Part shown: positions 1-8,383 of the stretch, in pieces
How positions within the stretch are numbered: the first letter of the stretch is position 1
How the letters are laid out: every line of letters begins with the position of its first letter
From: an uncultured bacterium
GTDB taxonomy: Bacteria > Planctomycetota > UBA1135 > GCA-002686595
Assembly (NCBI GenBank): GCA_902826945.1
Contig: CADEGS010000012.1
Location: forward strand, 1,225-41,325
Length of the DNA stretch: 40,101 nucleotides
Direction of reading: 5' to 3'
Program-made: the position numbers and the translations under genes
The notes under the pieces: generated by a model
What the model was told of the DNA's origin: nothing
What the model saw: only the letters and a program-made list of their open reading frames with translations
The model's database searches: none

Positions 1-359
1 TCGCCGTCGTGGGCGCGCAGCGCGGCCACGAGGCCGATCACGAGCTCGAACAGCCAGAGCACGAGGAAGAACGGCAGCGCGACGAGCAGGCCCAGGCCGA
101 GCGTCAGGAGCACGAACGCCCACGCGGCCGCGTGCAGGAGGAAGAGCGTGATCTGGAAGTTCAGCGCCTCGCCCGCCTGGTCGCGGACGAAGTCGCTCTC
201 GTCGCGCTTCGCCAGCCACACGAAGAGCGGCACCAGGAAGCCGAGCAGCCCGGCCGAGAGCAGCAGGCCGGCGGGGCCGCCCGCGTGGGCGACGAGCGCC
301 CACGTGCGCTCGGCCTGCGTCGGGGTGGCGGCGAACGGCTCGTGCTGGGACTCGCTCAT
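1..359 (-). CDS. DUF4870-type membrane protein (3' end outside window)
   Basis: The protein begins MSESQHEPFAATPTQAERTW and continues with ALVAHAGGPAGLL, a hydrophobic segment, WLAKRDESDFVRDQAGEALN, then two more hydrophobic segments. The order 'ERTWALVAH - membrane segment - KRDES.FV..QA.EALNFQIT' is the signature of the DUF4870 (Tic20-like) family of small polytopic membrane proteins, whose function is unknown. About 119 residues are present and the C-terminus runs off the window edge. A purine-rich GGAGGAGG precedes the ATG. A near-perfect sigma-54 promoter lies just upstream with a predicted leader of about 17 nt, so this gene probably belongs to the stress regulon described here. The family assignment is from remembered sequence pattern. 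Confidence 0.8.
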   Translation of the reverse strand, partial: MSESQHEPFAATPTQAERTWALVAHAGGPAGLLLSAGLLGFLVPLFVWLAKRDESDFVRDQAGEALNFQITLFLLHAAAWAFVLLTLGLGLLVALPFFLVLWLFELVIGLVAALRAHDG

Positions 360-387
360 GACAGATCCTCCTCCGGATCCGGACGGT

Positions 388-401
388 GCAAGGGGCATGC
401 C
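388..401 (-). promoter_or_regulatory. sigma-54 promoter for DUF4870 gene
   Basis: Read on the minus strand the sequence is GGCATGCCCCTTGCA, matching the -24/-12 consensus TGGCACG-N4-TTGCA. The predicted start of transcription is near 376, 17 nt before the ATG. No TTTSTASAAA palindrome is found upstream. Confidence 0.75.
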
Positions 402-471
402 GCGAGCTACGCCCGGCCGCGCCGACCATTCACGGGAGGCTCCCGCCGCCGCCCCTGCTATCCTCCCGGGC

Positions 472-1125
472 ATGAGCCCCGCAACGAGGTCCTTCGCGGC
501 CGCGCTCCTGGCGCTCCTCGCGGCCTGCGCCGCCCGCGCGCCCGGCACGAGCGCGCCCGGACGCGACGGCCCCGCCGCCCGCGCGGACGCCCGCGCGACG
601 GGATCCGCCCCCGCCCCCACGCCCGTCCCCGCCCGAGAGCCCAGCGTGTACGACATCCCGCTCGAGACCCTCTCCGGAACGCCCACCACGCTCGCGGAGC
701 ACCGCGGCAAGGCGCTCCTCATCGTCAACGTCGCCTCGCAGTGCGGGCTCACGCCGCAGTACACCGGGCTCGAGGAGCTGCAGCGCACCTTCGGGCCGCG
801 CGGCTTCACGGTGATCGGCTTCCCCTGCAACCAGTTCGGCGCCCAGGAGCCCGGCAGCGCGGACGAGATCCGCACGTTCTGCTCGACGCAGTACGGCGTG
901 ACCTTCCCGCTCATGGCCAAGGTCGAGGTCAACGGGCCGGGACGCCACGCGCTCTACCGCGAGCTCACGAAGGTCGCGGACGCGAGCGGCGCGGCCGGCG
1001 ACATCCAGTGGAACTTCGAGAAGTTCCTCGTGTCGGCCGACGGCGAGCGCGTCACGCGCTTCCGCCCGCGCACCGAGCCGGGCTCGCTGGAGGTCGTCGG
1101 AGCGATCGAGGCCGCGCTGCCGTGA
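472..1125 (+). CDS. glutathione-peroxidase-like thiol peroxidase, lipoprotein
   Basis: This 217-residue protein has a lipoprotein signal (LLAAC, lipidated Cys19), a proline/alanine-rich linker, and a complete glutathione peroxidase fold from about residue 58. Visible signatures are NVASQCGLTPQY with peroxidatic Cys91, FPCNQFGAQEP with catalytic Gln125, Cys137 in the TFCSTQYGVTFPL segment, and WNFEKFL. Cys91 and Cys137 are 46 residues apart, the same spacing as the peroxidatic/resolving pair of yeast Gpx3. The enzyme is therefore probably a thioredoxin-dependent peroxidase, not a glutathione or seleno-enzyme. It would act at the outer face of a membrane, reducing peroxides. The next gene, a membrane-anchored thioredoxin-like protein, overlaps its stop codon and is a plausible electron donor. 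Confidence 0.9.
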   Translation: MSPATRSFAAALLALLAACAARAPGTSAPGRDGPAARADARATGSAPAPTPVPAREPSVYDIPLETLSGTPTTLAEHRGKALLIVNVASQCGLTPQYTGLEELQRTFGPRGFTVIGFPCNQFGAQEPGSADEIRTFCSTQYGVTFPLMAKVEVNGPGRHALYRELTKVADASGAAGDIQWNFEKFLVSADGERVTRFRPRTEPGSLEVVGAIEAALP

Positions 1126-1598
1126 GCGCGGCCGGCTCGGCGCCGCGGCGCGGGAGCCGCGCGCGGCGCGCCGGACGCGCGCTCGTCGTGCTCCTCGTGC
1201 TGGGCGCGCTCGCGCGCCTGTGGCTGGCGCCCGTGCCGGACCCCTTCGCCGCCGGCCCCGGCCTCGAGCGCGCGATCGCGCTCGCGCGCGAGGAAGGTCG
1301 GCCGGTCGTCGCGGTCGCCACGTCGGACTTCTGCCTGCCGTGCCAGCGCTACAAGCGCGGGGCGCTGGCCGACGAGCGCGTGCGTCGCTGGATCGCCGAG
1401 CACGCCGTGCCCTCCTTCACGCGCATCGAGTGGGAGAGCGCCGAGGCCGAGCGCCTGGGGCGGGCGAACGGCCCGGTGCCCGCGACGATGCTCCTCGAGG
1501 GCGAGCGCGTCGTGGCGACGCTCGAGGGCGCCTGCGACGCGGACGAGCTCCTGGCCTGGCTCGACGCGCACGGCAGGCCGCCCGCGGCCGCGCGCTGA
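1122..1598 (+). CDS. membrane-anchored thioredoxin-like protein
   Basis: The GTG start overlaps the TGA of the upstream peroxidase gene, so the two are translationally coupled. The 158-residue product has a basic N-terminus, one hydrophobic anchor (about residues 19-36), and a thioredoxin-like domain containing SDFCLPCQRYKRGALAD with a CxxC pair, followed by a conserved-looking GPVPATMLLEGE where cis-Pro is expected. The topology suggests a redox domain outside the cytoplasmic membrane. A role in re-reducing the neighbouring peroxidase is inferred from coupling. It could equally be a general thiol reductase. Confidence 0.8.
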   Translation: MSAAGSAPRRGSRARRAGRALVVLLVLGALARLWLAPVPDPFAAGPGLERAIALAREEGRPVVAVATSDFCLPCQRYKRGALADERVRRWIAEHAVPSFTRIEWESAEAERLGRANGPVPATMLLEGERVVATLEGACDADELLAWLDAHGRPPAAAR

Positions 1599-1621
1599 GC
1601 TGCCGCTCCCGCGCCGCGCCA

Positions 1622-1635
1622 GGGCTCTCGAGCCC
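1622..1635. terminator. possible shared hairpin between convergent genes
   Basis: GGGCT-CTCG-AGCCC forms a compact inverted repeat with a 4-nt loop in the 43-nt gap between the thioredoxin-like gene and the convergent DUF3050 gene. There is no T tract, so it is only a candidate. Confidence 0.35.
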
Positions 1636-1641
1636 GGTCGC

Positions 1642-2421
1642 TCAGGCCGGGCCCGAGAGCAGCGCGGCGAGCGCGTCCCACAGCCGCTCGCGCGCCGCGA
1701 GCGCGACCAGCGCCGCGCGCTCGGCCTGCGCGCGCGCGGCGTCGTCGGCGCACAGGCGGGCGAGCAGGCGCTCGCCCATCGGCCCGTGCTCCCCGTCGTC
1801 GATCGCGACGTGACGCCGCAGGTACTCGACCAGCGCCGGCGCGCGCAGGCCCGAGCGCTCGAGCCGCGTCACGATCGCGAGGAACACCTCGGGCAGGATC
1901 TCCTCGCGGCCGTGGAAGAAGGCCGCCGCGCGCGCGCAGAGCGGCGCCGCGAGCAGCTCGGCCGTCGTCGCGCCGAAGGCGATCGCGGCCGGCGGCAGGC
2001 GCGAGCCGCGGAGCGCCGGCCCGAGCGCCGCGCCGCCGCGCAGCGCCTCGACCAGCTCGCGCACCGGCCCGGTGTCGGCGCCGACCTCGTCCATCGCCTC
2101 GACGTACCAGGCGAAGTGGCTCGTCACGCGCCCGTCGGCGCGCACGTCGCTCTCCTCGTCCAGGACGATGCGCTGGATCAGGCGCGCCGCGGCGGGGTCG
2201 GCCGAGGGCACCCACGGCACCGCCGTGCACGAGAGGTCGCGCTGCAGGCTCTTCAGGAGCGACATGAAGTCGAGCACGCACACGACGTGGTGCTCGACGA
2301 AGGCGCGCAGCGCGCGGGGCGAGCGGATCGCGTCGTGCAGCGGGTGGGCGCGCAGGCGGGCGCGCGCGTCGGCCAGGGCGGCGGGGCGCGCCGCGTCGCG
2401 CGGAGGGGGCGGGAGGGGCAT
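1642..2421 (-). CDS. DUF3050 family protein (heme-oxygenase-like fold)
   Basis: The 259-residue product contains LRAHPLHDAI, LRAFVEHHVVCVLDFMSLLKSLQ, VPWVPSADP and IVLDEESDV followed by FAWYVEAM. These resemble the DUF3050 family, thought to be related to heme-oxygenase-like diiron oxidases (HDO superfamily). Histidines and acidic residues sit in the expected helical segments (EHHV, DEES, HFAWYVEAMDE, DDGEHGP near the C-terminus), but the metal ligands cannot be verified by reading. The ATG at 2421 is chosen; a TTG 36 nt upstream would add 12 unconserved residues. The gene diverges from the PH-domain gene. The substrate is unknown. Confidence 0.75.
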   Translation of the reverse strand: MPLPPPPRDAARPAALADARARLRAHPLHDAIRSPRALRAFVEHHVVCVLDFMSLLKSLQRDLSCTAVPWVPSADPAAARLIQRIVLDEESDVRADGRVTSHFAWYVEAMDEVGADTGPVRELVEALRGGAALGPALRGSRLPPAAIAFGATTAELLAAPLCARAAAFFHGREEILPEVFLAIVTRLERSGLRAPALVEYLRRHVAIDDGEHGPMGERLLARLCADDAARAQAERAALVALAARERLWDALAALLSGPA

Positions 2422-2595
2422 CGGCGAGAGGATGCGAGCCGGCGCGAGCGCTCGCAAGCGCGCCGGCGTCGGCGCAAGGCCCGCGGCGCGTTTCCCACCA
2501 ACGCGTGCAGGAGGCGCTCTGGCCCCGCGACACCCGCGGAGCTACACCATCGTGCCTCGCCCGCTCCGCCCGACCCCCTTCCTCCCGCCACCCGC

Positions 2596-3045
2596 TTGGA
2601 CCACCACGCCCCCCACGGCGAGCCCACGACGCCCGCGCTGCCCGAGCAGGCGATCTGGACCGGCCGCTCGTCGCAGTGGAAGAACCTGTGGGCGTTCGTG
2701 TCGTGCCTCTTGCTCGTCCCGATCCCGTGGGCGGCCTGGCGCTGGCTCGTCGTGCGCCAGCGCGTCTTCCGGCTGACGACCGAGCGGCTGATGATCGACA
2801 GCGGCGTGCTCAACCGCTCGACCGAGGCGCTGGAGCTCTACCGCGTGCGCGACTGGCGCATCGTCCAGTCCTTCTGGATGCGCATGGTCGGCCTGCAGCA
2901 CGTCGTGCTGAGCACGAGCGACACGACCACGCCCGAGGTGGTCGTCGACTTCGTGCGCGCGGACCTGAAGCTCCCCGACCTGATGCGGCACTACGTCGAG
3001 GAGTGCCGCCAGCGCAAGCGCGTGCGCGAGATCGACATCGAGTAG
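2596..3045 (+). CDS. bacterial PH-domain membrane protein (bPH2/YdbS-like)
   Basis: The product carries AIWTGRSSQWKNLWAF, one or two adjoining hydrophobic segments, RQRVFRLTTERLMIDSGVLN, TEALELYRVRDWRI and GLQHVVLSTSDTTTPEVVV. The alternation 'WxGxxS..N - membrane - Y/FRLTxERL - GvLn/sr - .. L.rv.Di.. - G.g.i.l.t.D' is typical of the bacterial Pleckstrin-homology domain proteins such as YdbS. The start is uncertain: TTG at 2596 gives 149 residues, has no good ribosome binding site, and is chosen because no ATG or GTG lies in frame before the conserved part. The function of this family is not well defined. Confidence 0.75.
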   Translation: MDHHAPHGEPTTPALPEQAIWTGRSSQWKNLWAFVSCLLLVPIPWAAWRWLVVRQRVFRLTTERLMIDSGVLNRSTEALELYRVRDWRIVQSFWMRMVGLQHVVLSTSDTTTPEVVVDFVRADLKLPDLMRHYVEECRQRKRVREIDIE

Positions 3046-3216
3046 GCGGCGCCCGCCGCTCGGGCGGCGGAGCGATTCCCCGGAAGGTTGGCGGGCGCCT
3101 ACCGGCGTCGGCGTCCTCGGTCCCGGAGAGCCCGCGGGCCGGCCATGGGGGCTCGGCCCAGCAGGGCTCGGACCGCATCGCTCCGCGATGCCCGATCCCG
3201 AGGGAGGGAACCGCTC

Positions 3217-3699
3217 GTGAAGACTCTCGCATCAGCGCTCGTGGCGCTCGCCCTGGCCTGTGGCTGCTCGTCGGTGAGCGTCCGCAAGCTCGCGTCGCCG
3301 CAGGACTACCAGGAAGGCGTGCGCTTCTACCGCCCGGCGCCCTACCTCGCCGTGACCAAGGAAGCCACGAAGGAAGGCGCGCTCTACAAGAGCCAGATCC
3401 TGTTCCTGCCCGACCCGTCGCAGGAGTACGTCGTCGAGTGGTCGGCCGGCCTCGGCAAGATCACGCCCAACTTCACGCTGGCCGAGGGATGGAACCTGAC
3501 CGGCTTCAACAGCACGATCGAGACGGGGGCCGCCGCGGCGATCTCGAGCCTGGCGGACCTGGCCGGAGCGATCGCGGGGCTGCGGGAGATGAACGCCGCG
3601 CCCGCGGCGATCCAGCCCGGGCTCTATCGCATGGTCGCAGGGCCGGGAGGATGGACGGTGGACAAGGACCATCCCGTGCTCCTGTTCCCCGACGCGTGA
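3217..3699 (+). CDS. hypothetical lipoprotein/secreted protein
   Basis: The GTG start is preceded by an AGGGAGGGA ribosome binding site. The 160-residue product starts VKTLASALVALALACGCSS, a signal sequence with a rough lipobox, and continues as a soluble domain (RFYRPAPYLAVTKEA, ILFLPDPSQEYVVEW). No family is recognised. It lies upstream of the ECF sigma factor gene with 86 nt between them. Confidence 0.7.
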   Translation: MKTLASALVALALACGCSSVSVRKLASPQDYQEGVRFYRPAPYLAVTKEATKEGALYKSQILFLPDPSQEYVVEWSAGLGKITPNFTLAEGWNLTGFNSTIETGAAAAISSLADLAGAIAGLREMNAAPAAIQPGLYRMVAGPGGWTVDKDHPVLLFPDA

Positions 3700-3785
3700 T
3701 GGGAGCGGTCCCTGCCAGCGGCGCGCCGGCGGGCCGGTCGTGCCAGGCACGAGCGCCTTCGGCCGCGCGCGCTATCCTGGCGTGC

Positions 3786-4406
3786 GTGGAGGGGGGGGAT
3801 CGCGGCAGGGACCGCGTCCCGCGCGACGGCGCCGAACGCTCGTCGCGTGCGGACCGCGGCGGCGCCGGCGAACGCCGAGCGGCCGGCTCCGACACGGCGT
3901 CGGCGAGCGGCGAGGAGCCCGGCCGCCTCGCCGCTCGGCTGTACGCCGAGCTGAAGCGCATCGCGAGCCGCAACGCGCGCGGCCGGCGGGAGGGTTCGCT
4001 CCAGCCCACCGACCTCGTCCACGAGGCCTACCTGCGCCTGGCCTTGCCCGAGAAGCGCTGGCAGGAGAGCGCGGCCTTCCTCGGCGCGGCGGCCAAGGCC
4101 ATGCGCAGCGTGCTCGTGGATCACGCGCGCGCGCGCGGGCGCCTCAAGCGCGAGAGCCCGGGCCGGCGCGTGCCGCTCGACGAGCTGTGCGCGAGCTACG
4201 CGGAGCGAGCGATCGACCTGCTCGCGCTCGACGAGGCGCTGGACGAGCTGGCGGAGGTGGACGCGCCGATGGCGCAGGCGGTCGAGCTGCGCTTCTTCGT
4301 CGGCCTGGACGCGGAGCGCACCGCCGAGGCCCTGGGGATCCCGTTGCGCTCCTTCGAGCGCCGCTGGGCCACGACCCGGCGCTGGCTGCACCGCAGGGTG
4401 CGATAG
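3786..4406 (+). CDS. ECF-like RNA polymerase sigma factor
   Basis: After about 50 low-complexity residues the protein shows LYAELKRIASRNARG, LQPTDLVHEAYLRL, AAKAMRSVLVDHARARGRLKR and LDEALDELAEVDAPMAQAVE with LRFFVGLDAERTAEALGIP and a terminal helix-turn-helix. This is the Sigma70_ECF (PF07638) type common in Planctomycetota and Acidobacteria. It probably directs RNA polymerase to a small set of promoters. The kinase gene begins 9 nt after its stop, an arrangement in which the kinase is thought to control the sigma factor; that link is inferred here. The GTG at 3786 is the probable start, but a later GTG is possible because the N-terminus is unconserved. Confidence 0.88.
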   Translation: MEGGDRGRDRVPRDGAERSSRADRGGAGERRAAGSDTASASGEEPGRLAARLYAELKRIASRNARGRREGSLQPTDLVHEAYLRLALPEKRWQESAAFLGAAAKAMRSVLVDHARARGRLKRESPGRRVPLDELCASYAERAIDLLALDEALDELAEVDAPMAQAVELRFFVGLDAERTAEALGIPLRSFERRWATTRRWLHRRVR

Positions 4407-4415
4407 GCCGCGGCG

Positions 4416-6986
4416 ATGGACCGGGAGCTGTGGGAGCGCATCCAAGAGCTCCTTCCGTCGCTCCTCCCGCTCCCGCCGGAGGAGCGCGAGTCCTTCTTGG
4501 CGGACCGCTCCCGGCGAGAGCCCGAGCTGGCGAGCGAGCTGCGGCGCCTGCTCGAGACGCCCGCCTCCGGCTTCCTCGACGCGCCCGACCTGGATCCGGC
4601 CGGCGCGGAGGACGACCGTTTGCCGGCCGGCCGCCGCGTGGCGGAGTTCGAGATCGTGCGCGAGCTCGGGCGCGGCGGCATGGGCGTCGTCTACCTCGCG
4701 CGCCAGGCGTCTCTGGGGCGGCTGGTCGCGCTCAAGGTGCTGCCCGCCTCCTCGCTCCCGGCCGCGGAGCGGCTCTCGCGTTTCCGCGTCGAGGCGCTGG
4801 CCGCGGCGCGCCTCAGGCACCCGAACATCGTGCACGTGATCTCCGCCGGCCGCGACGGCGACCTGCGCTACATCGCGATGGAGCTGGTCGAGGGGCCGGA
4901 CCTGGGCAGCGTGATCGCGGCCCTGCGACGCGGCGAGGGGCACGAGCCGATGCCCCCCTTCGACGCGCCGGGCTACACGCGGCGCGCAGCCGAGATCGTG
5001 CACGCGGTGGCGTGCGCGCTCCACTACGCGCACGGCGCGGGCATCCTGCACCGCGACGTCAAGCCGCAGAACATCCTGCTCGACCGCGGGACGGGCGTGT
5101 TCCTGGTGGACTTCGGCCTGGCCAAGGACCTGGGCGCGGACAGCATCTCGGTCTCGGGCCAGATCCTCGGCACGCCGTACTACATGAGCCCCGAGCAGGC
5201 GCTGGCGCGCCGCGTGGAGATCGACGGCCGCACGGACGTCTTCTCGCTCGGAGCCGTGCTCTACGAGCTCCTGACCCTCGAGCGGCCCTTCCAGGGGGAC
5301 ACGCTGCGGCGCGTCCTGAGCGCCATCTCGTTCTCCGACCCCGTGGCCGTGCGCAAGCGCAACCCGCGCGTGCACCGCGACATCGAGACGATCTGCTTCA
5401 AGGCGCTCGAGAAGTCTCCGGCCCGGCGTTTCGCCAGCGCGGGCGCGTTCGCGGAGGAGCTGGAGCGCTTCCTCGCCAACGAGCCGCTGTCGATCCGCCG
5501 CACGTGGCCGGTCGAGCGCGTCGTGCGCCGCATACGCCGCAACCGCGCCGCGAGCGCGCTGGCCGTCGCGCTCGCGGCCGCGCTGCTGGCGCTGCCCCTC
5601 GCCTGGCGGGTCGCGCGCGCCGCGGACGCCGAGCGCGCGCTCGCGCGGACGGAGCGGGAGCTCGCGGCGCCGGACACGCCGGCGGCAGCGCTGGCCGCCG
5701 AGCGCGCGCGGCTCCTGGACCTGCGCGGCCGCGTGTCCGCGGACCAGGAGCGGCGGGTCAGCGCGGCGCTGGACGCGATCCGCTCGCGCGGGCTCGAGCG
5801 CAAGGGCCTGTGGCGGGATGCGCTGGCGCGGGCGCTCGAGGCCGCGGGCCAGCCGGGCTGGTCGCGCGCCGACGCGCTCTTCGAGGAGGAGCGCGCGCAC
5901 CGGGCGGACGCGCGCCTCCTGCTCCCGGACGACCCGGAGCTGGAAGCGGCCCACGACGTCGCCCTGCCGACCGTCACCGTGTCGGGCCCTGCGGGGCTGC
6001 GCGTGTCCGTGCGCGAGATCGACCTCCTGACAGGCCTGCCCGGCCCGCCGCGGCCGCTCGGGACGACGCCGCTCGAAGGCGTTGCGCTGCGCCGCGGCTC
6101 CTTCCGCTTCGAGATCGAGGAGCCCGGTCGCGCCCTGTGCGAGCTCGACCGCCTGCTCGACCGGCCCGGCGAGCGGCTCACGCTCGTGCCGACGCTGCGA
6201 CCGACCGCCGAGGCGACCACCGGGATGGTGGCGCTGCCCGCCACGCGCTTCGCGTGCGCGTACGAGGACCGCGGCGCCGTGGAGGCCACGGTCGAGCCCT
6301 GCTGGATCGACCTGACCGCGGTGACGATCGCGCAGTACCGCGCGTACCTGCGGGCGACCGGCGCCGCTCCCCCGCGCTTCTGGAGCGACGCGTTCCCCGA
6401 GCGCACCGCCGAGATCCTGCTGCCCGCGAGCGAGGCCCCCACGCCCTGGGACGACCGGCCGATCGCGGGCGTGCGCTGGGAGGAGGCCCGGGCCTACGCG
6501 GAGTGGTGCGGCAAGCGTCTGCCGACGCTGCTCGAGCTCGACCTCGCGACGCGCGGGGCGGGGCTCCGTCGCTATCCGTGGACGGACGCGTCGCGGCTCG
6601 ACGTGGACGAGGTCCTCGCGCACGCCGTGCTGCTCGACGAGCGCGTCCCGCGCGATCCGCTCGCGCCTCCGCACGACGCGCTCGTGGAGTACCTGGAGCG
6701 CACGCTGCCGGTGACGGCGCTGCCCGAGTCGCGCAGCGCGTTCGGGCTGTTCCACGCCTTCGGCAACGTGAAGGTGTGGACGACGACCTACGCCGTGACC
6801 CGCGGCCGCCCCGGGGCGGCGGACGAGCTCACGCCGGACCTGGGCTCGGTCGTGATCCACGGCAAGGGCTGGGACTCGCCCGTCGCCCGCTCCGGGGTCG
6901 TCTTCGGCCTCGACCGCTTCGAGCCGATCCCCGTCGGGCTGGCTCCGTTCAGCCTCGGCTTCCGGTGCGCGAAGAGCGCCCGCTGA
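4416..6986 (+). CDS. Ser/Thr protein kinase with C-terminal FGE/SUMF1-like domain
   Basis: This 856-residue protein begins with a helical region (residues 1-75), then an eukaryotic-like kinase domain: glycine loop GRGGMG (85-90), VALK Lys107, Glu126, HRDVKPQN (212-219) and DFGLAK (232-237), followed by GTPYYMSPEQ. All catalytic residues are present. A transmembrane segment lies near 380-397, then a coiled region, then a formylglycine-generating-enzyme/sulfatase-modifying-factor-like domain (about 605-856) with PCWIDLTAVTIAQYRAYL, WEEARAYAEWCGKRLPT and a C-terminal FSLGFRCAKS. In kinases such domains are often ligand-binding and not enzymatic. It forms an operon with the preceding sigma factor. 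Confidence 0.92.
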   Translation: MDRELWERIQELLPSLLPLPPEERESFLADRSRREPELASELRRLLETPASGFLDAPDLDPAGAEDDRLPAGRRVAEFEIVRELGRGGMGVVYLARQASLGRLVALKVLPASSLPAAERLSRFRVEALAAARLRHPNIVHVISAGRDGDLRYIAMELVEGPDLGSVIAALRRGEGHEPMPPFDAPGYTRRAAEIVHAVACALHYAHGAGILHRDVKPQNILLDRGTGVFLVDFGLAKDLGADSISVSGQILGTPYYMSPEQALARRVEIDGRTDVFSLGAVLYELLTLERPFQGDTLRRVLSAISFSDPVAVRKRNPRVHRDIETICFKALEKSPARRFASAGAFAEELERFLANEPLSIRRTWPVERVVRRIRRNRAASALAVALAAALLALPLAWRVARAADAERALARTERELAAPDTPAAALAAERARLLDLRGRVSADQERRVSAALDAIRSRGLERKGLWRDALARALEAAGQPGWSRADALFEEERAHRADARLLLPDDPELEAAHDVALPTVTVSGPAGLRVSVREIDLLTGLPGPPRPLGTTPLEGVALRRGSFRFEIEEPGRALCELDRLLDRPGERLTLVPTLRPTAEATTGMVALPATRFACAYEDRGAVEATVEPCWIDLTAVTIAQYRAYLRATGAAPPRFWSDAFPERTAEILLPASEAPTPWDDRPIAGVRWEEARAYAEWCGKRLPTLLELDLATRGAGLRRYPWTDASRLDVDEVLAHAVLLDERVPRDPLAPPHDALVEYLERTLPVTALPESRSAFGLFHAFGNVKVWTTTYAVTRGRPGAADELTPDLGSVVIHGKGWDSPVARSGVVFGLDRFEPIPVGLAPFSLGFRCAKSAR

Positions 6987-7016
6987 CTCACTCGCCGATA
7001 TCCAAGGAAGAATCCC

Positions 7017-7694
7017 GTGACTCGCAAGAGCTCGTCCCTGCTCGCCGTGTGCCTTCTCCCTCTCGCAGGCTGCATCACCCAGGAGGTGAACCTCTGCCCG
7101 ACCGCGAGCCCGGCGCTCCCGGACGGGTCGCTGATGGTCGTGCCCGAATGGAAGGAGAACGACCTGAACATCTATCTCGAATGGCTCAGTGACGAGGACC
7201 AGCGCTGGAAGGTCGAGGCCTTCCAGGAGACGATGGCATGCGCGATCCGGCGCGACCTCGGAGAGGACTTCCCGCACGTGTCGTTCCCCCCGGTGACGGC
7301 TTCCGAAGCCGTCGCTCTCGGGCTGTGGGGAGGCGACTACAAGGACATCGGTGTGCGCTCGGCGACGCCATCAGAACCGCCTCCCAGCGCGGAGAACGCC
7401 AGCCGAGACGTCGACCTGGGAGCCATCGAGGACGCCTTCAGGGATGCCCTCCACGCCGCGGTGCACGCGAACAACGAGCTCATGTACGCAGCCGACTTCC
7501 ACCCCTTGCAGCGACAAGTCTCCTACGTCGTCGAGCAGGGCGTGACCTACTGCATCTACAAGAGCTGGATCGTCATGTCTCCCACCCCCACCTCTCCACG
7601 AGCCCACTGGTGGCAAGTGTCCTGGACGGACCCCGACGGGACGACGATCACCGCCTATCTCGATCTCATGGCGGTCGTGAAGAGGATCGGCTGA
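7017..7694 (+). CDS. hypothetical lipoprotein
   Basis: A GTG start with an AAGGAAG ribosome binding site encodes a 225-residue product beginning VTRKSSSLLAVCLLPLAGC, a clear lipoprotein signal (LAGC, Cys19). The rest is acidic and soluble (LPDGSLMVVPEWKENDLNIY, IEDAFRDALHAAV), with no motif I recognise. It follows the kinase gene by 30 nt and is probably in the same operon, which makes an envelope partner of the kinase sensor possible but unproven. Base composition looks slightly less GC-rich than its neighbours. Confidence 0.72.
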   Translation: MTRKSSSLLAVCLLPLAGCITQEVNLCPTASPALPDGSLMVVPEWKENDLNIYLEWLSDEDQRWKVEAFQETMACAIRRDLGEDFPHVSFPPVTASEAVALGLWGGDYKDIGVRSATPSEPPPSAENASRDVDLGAIEDAFRDALHAAVHANNELMYAADFHPLQRQVSYVVEQGVTYCIYKSWIVMSPTPTSPRAHWWQVSWTDPDGTTITAYLDLMAVVKRIG

Positions 7695-7746
7695 GACGGT
7701 CCGCGGCCGTTGCCTCCGTGCTGACGGACGGTCGCGTCTGCGCGCC

Positions 7747-8301
7747 TTAGCGCAGCAGCCCGTCGCCCTGCTCGCGCAGGTCGCGCAGCCACCACTCGTG
7801 CTTCTCGTGCACCTGCACGAAGCGCGTGAAGACGTCGGCGGTCCCGGGGTCGCCGGCCTCGTCGGCGGCCTCGACCGCCGCGCGCATCTCGGCGATCACG
7901 CGCACGACGTTCCTGTCGGCGCTCTCGACCATCTCGCGCGGGCTCTGGCCGGTCGGCGCGGGCTCCACGCTCGTCTCCTCCTGGATCTCCGCGGGCATCG
8001 CGACGGGATCCTGGCCGATCATGCGCAGCCGCTCGGCGAGCACGTCGAGCGTGCCGCGCACGTCGTTCGCGAGCTCGTCGAAGAGCAGGTGCAGGTCGCG
8101 GAACAGCGGACCGTACACCTGCCAGTGGTAGCGCTTGTAGTTCGCGACGAGCTGGAAAGCGTTGGCCACCTGGCGCTGCAGGTGGCGCACGACCGGCGCC
8201 TCGGCGGAATTCGTGCGCGAGATCGCGCGCGGCGGCACGTCCTTCTCCTTGTCCTCCAGGAGGTCGGAGGGGGCGGTTCGCGTCTCGCTGGATCTCGGCA
8301 T
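7747..8301 (-). CDS. dps: Dps-family DNA-binding ferritin
   Basis: Dps proteins oxidise and store iron and compact DNA in starved or oxidatively stressed cells. The 184-residue product has a 40-residue polar N-terminal extension, then the ferritin helices with NYKRYHWQVYGPLFRDLHLLF and DVRGTLDVLAERL. His59, His71, Asp86 and Glu90 match the spacing of the intersubunit ferroxidase ligands of E. coli Dps (His51, His63, Asp78, Glu82). The ATG at 8301 is chosen because a sigma-54 promoter is positioned to give a 57-nt leader. The stop is 52 nt from the convergent lipoprotein gene. The acidic/polar N-terminus may affect DNA binding. Confidence 0.93.
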   Translation of the reverse strand: MPRSSETRTAPSDLLEDKEKDVPPRAISRTNSAEAPVVRHLQRQVANAFQLVANYKRYHWQVYGPLFRDLHLLFDELANDVRGTLDVLAERLRMIGQDPVAMPAEIQEETSVEPAPTGQSPREMVESADRNVVRVIAEMRAAVEAADEAGDPGTADVFTRFVQVHEKHEWWLRDLREQGDGLLR

Positions 8302-8369
8302 CGTCGTTCCCTCGCGGTCGTTGGTCGCCGTGGCGTCCGGTGCGGCTCGCCGCCCGTTCCTCGCGGCGA

Positions 8370-8383
8370 GCAAGACCCGTGCC
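8370..8383 (-). promoter_or_regulatory. sigma-54 promoter for dps
   Basis: The minus-strand sequence GGCACGGGTCTTGC is a full match to GGCACG-N4-TTGC. The predicted transcription start is near 8358. Confidence 0.85.

Noticed and set aside
472..1125. Selenocysteine in the glutathione-peroxidase-like protein
   Set aside because: The active-site codon is TGC (Cys), and no in-frame TGA occurs.
2470..2485. Sigma-54 promoter for the DUF3050 gene
   Set aside because: The minus-strand TTGC at 2474-2477 lacks the -24 GG (the bases are GC), so the spacing rule fails.
3624..7277. Long minus-strand open frame opposite the sigma factor and kinase genes
   Set aside because: It mirrors the coding strand of well-supported genes and contains no recognisable domain.
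7554..7563. Further copies of the TCTACAA core inside genes (near 3384 and 7555)
   Set aside because: They encode Tyr-Lys codons in lipoprotein genes, lack the flanking T/A positions, and have no -24/-12 element nearby.
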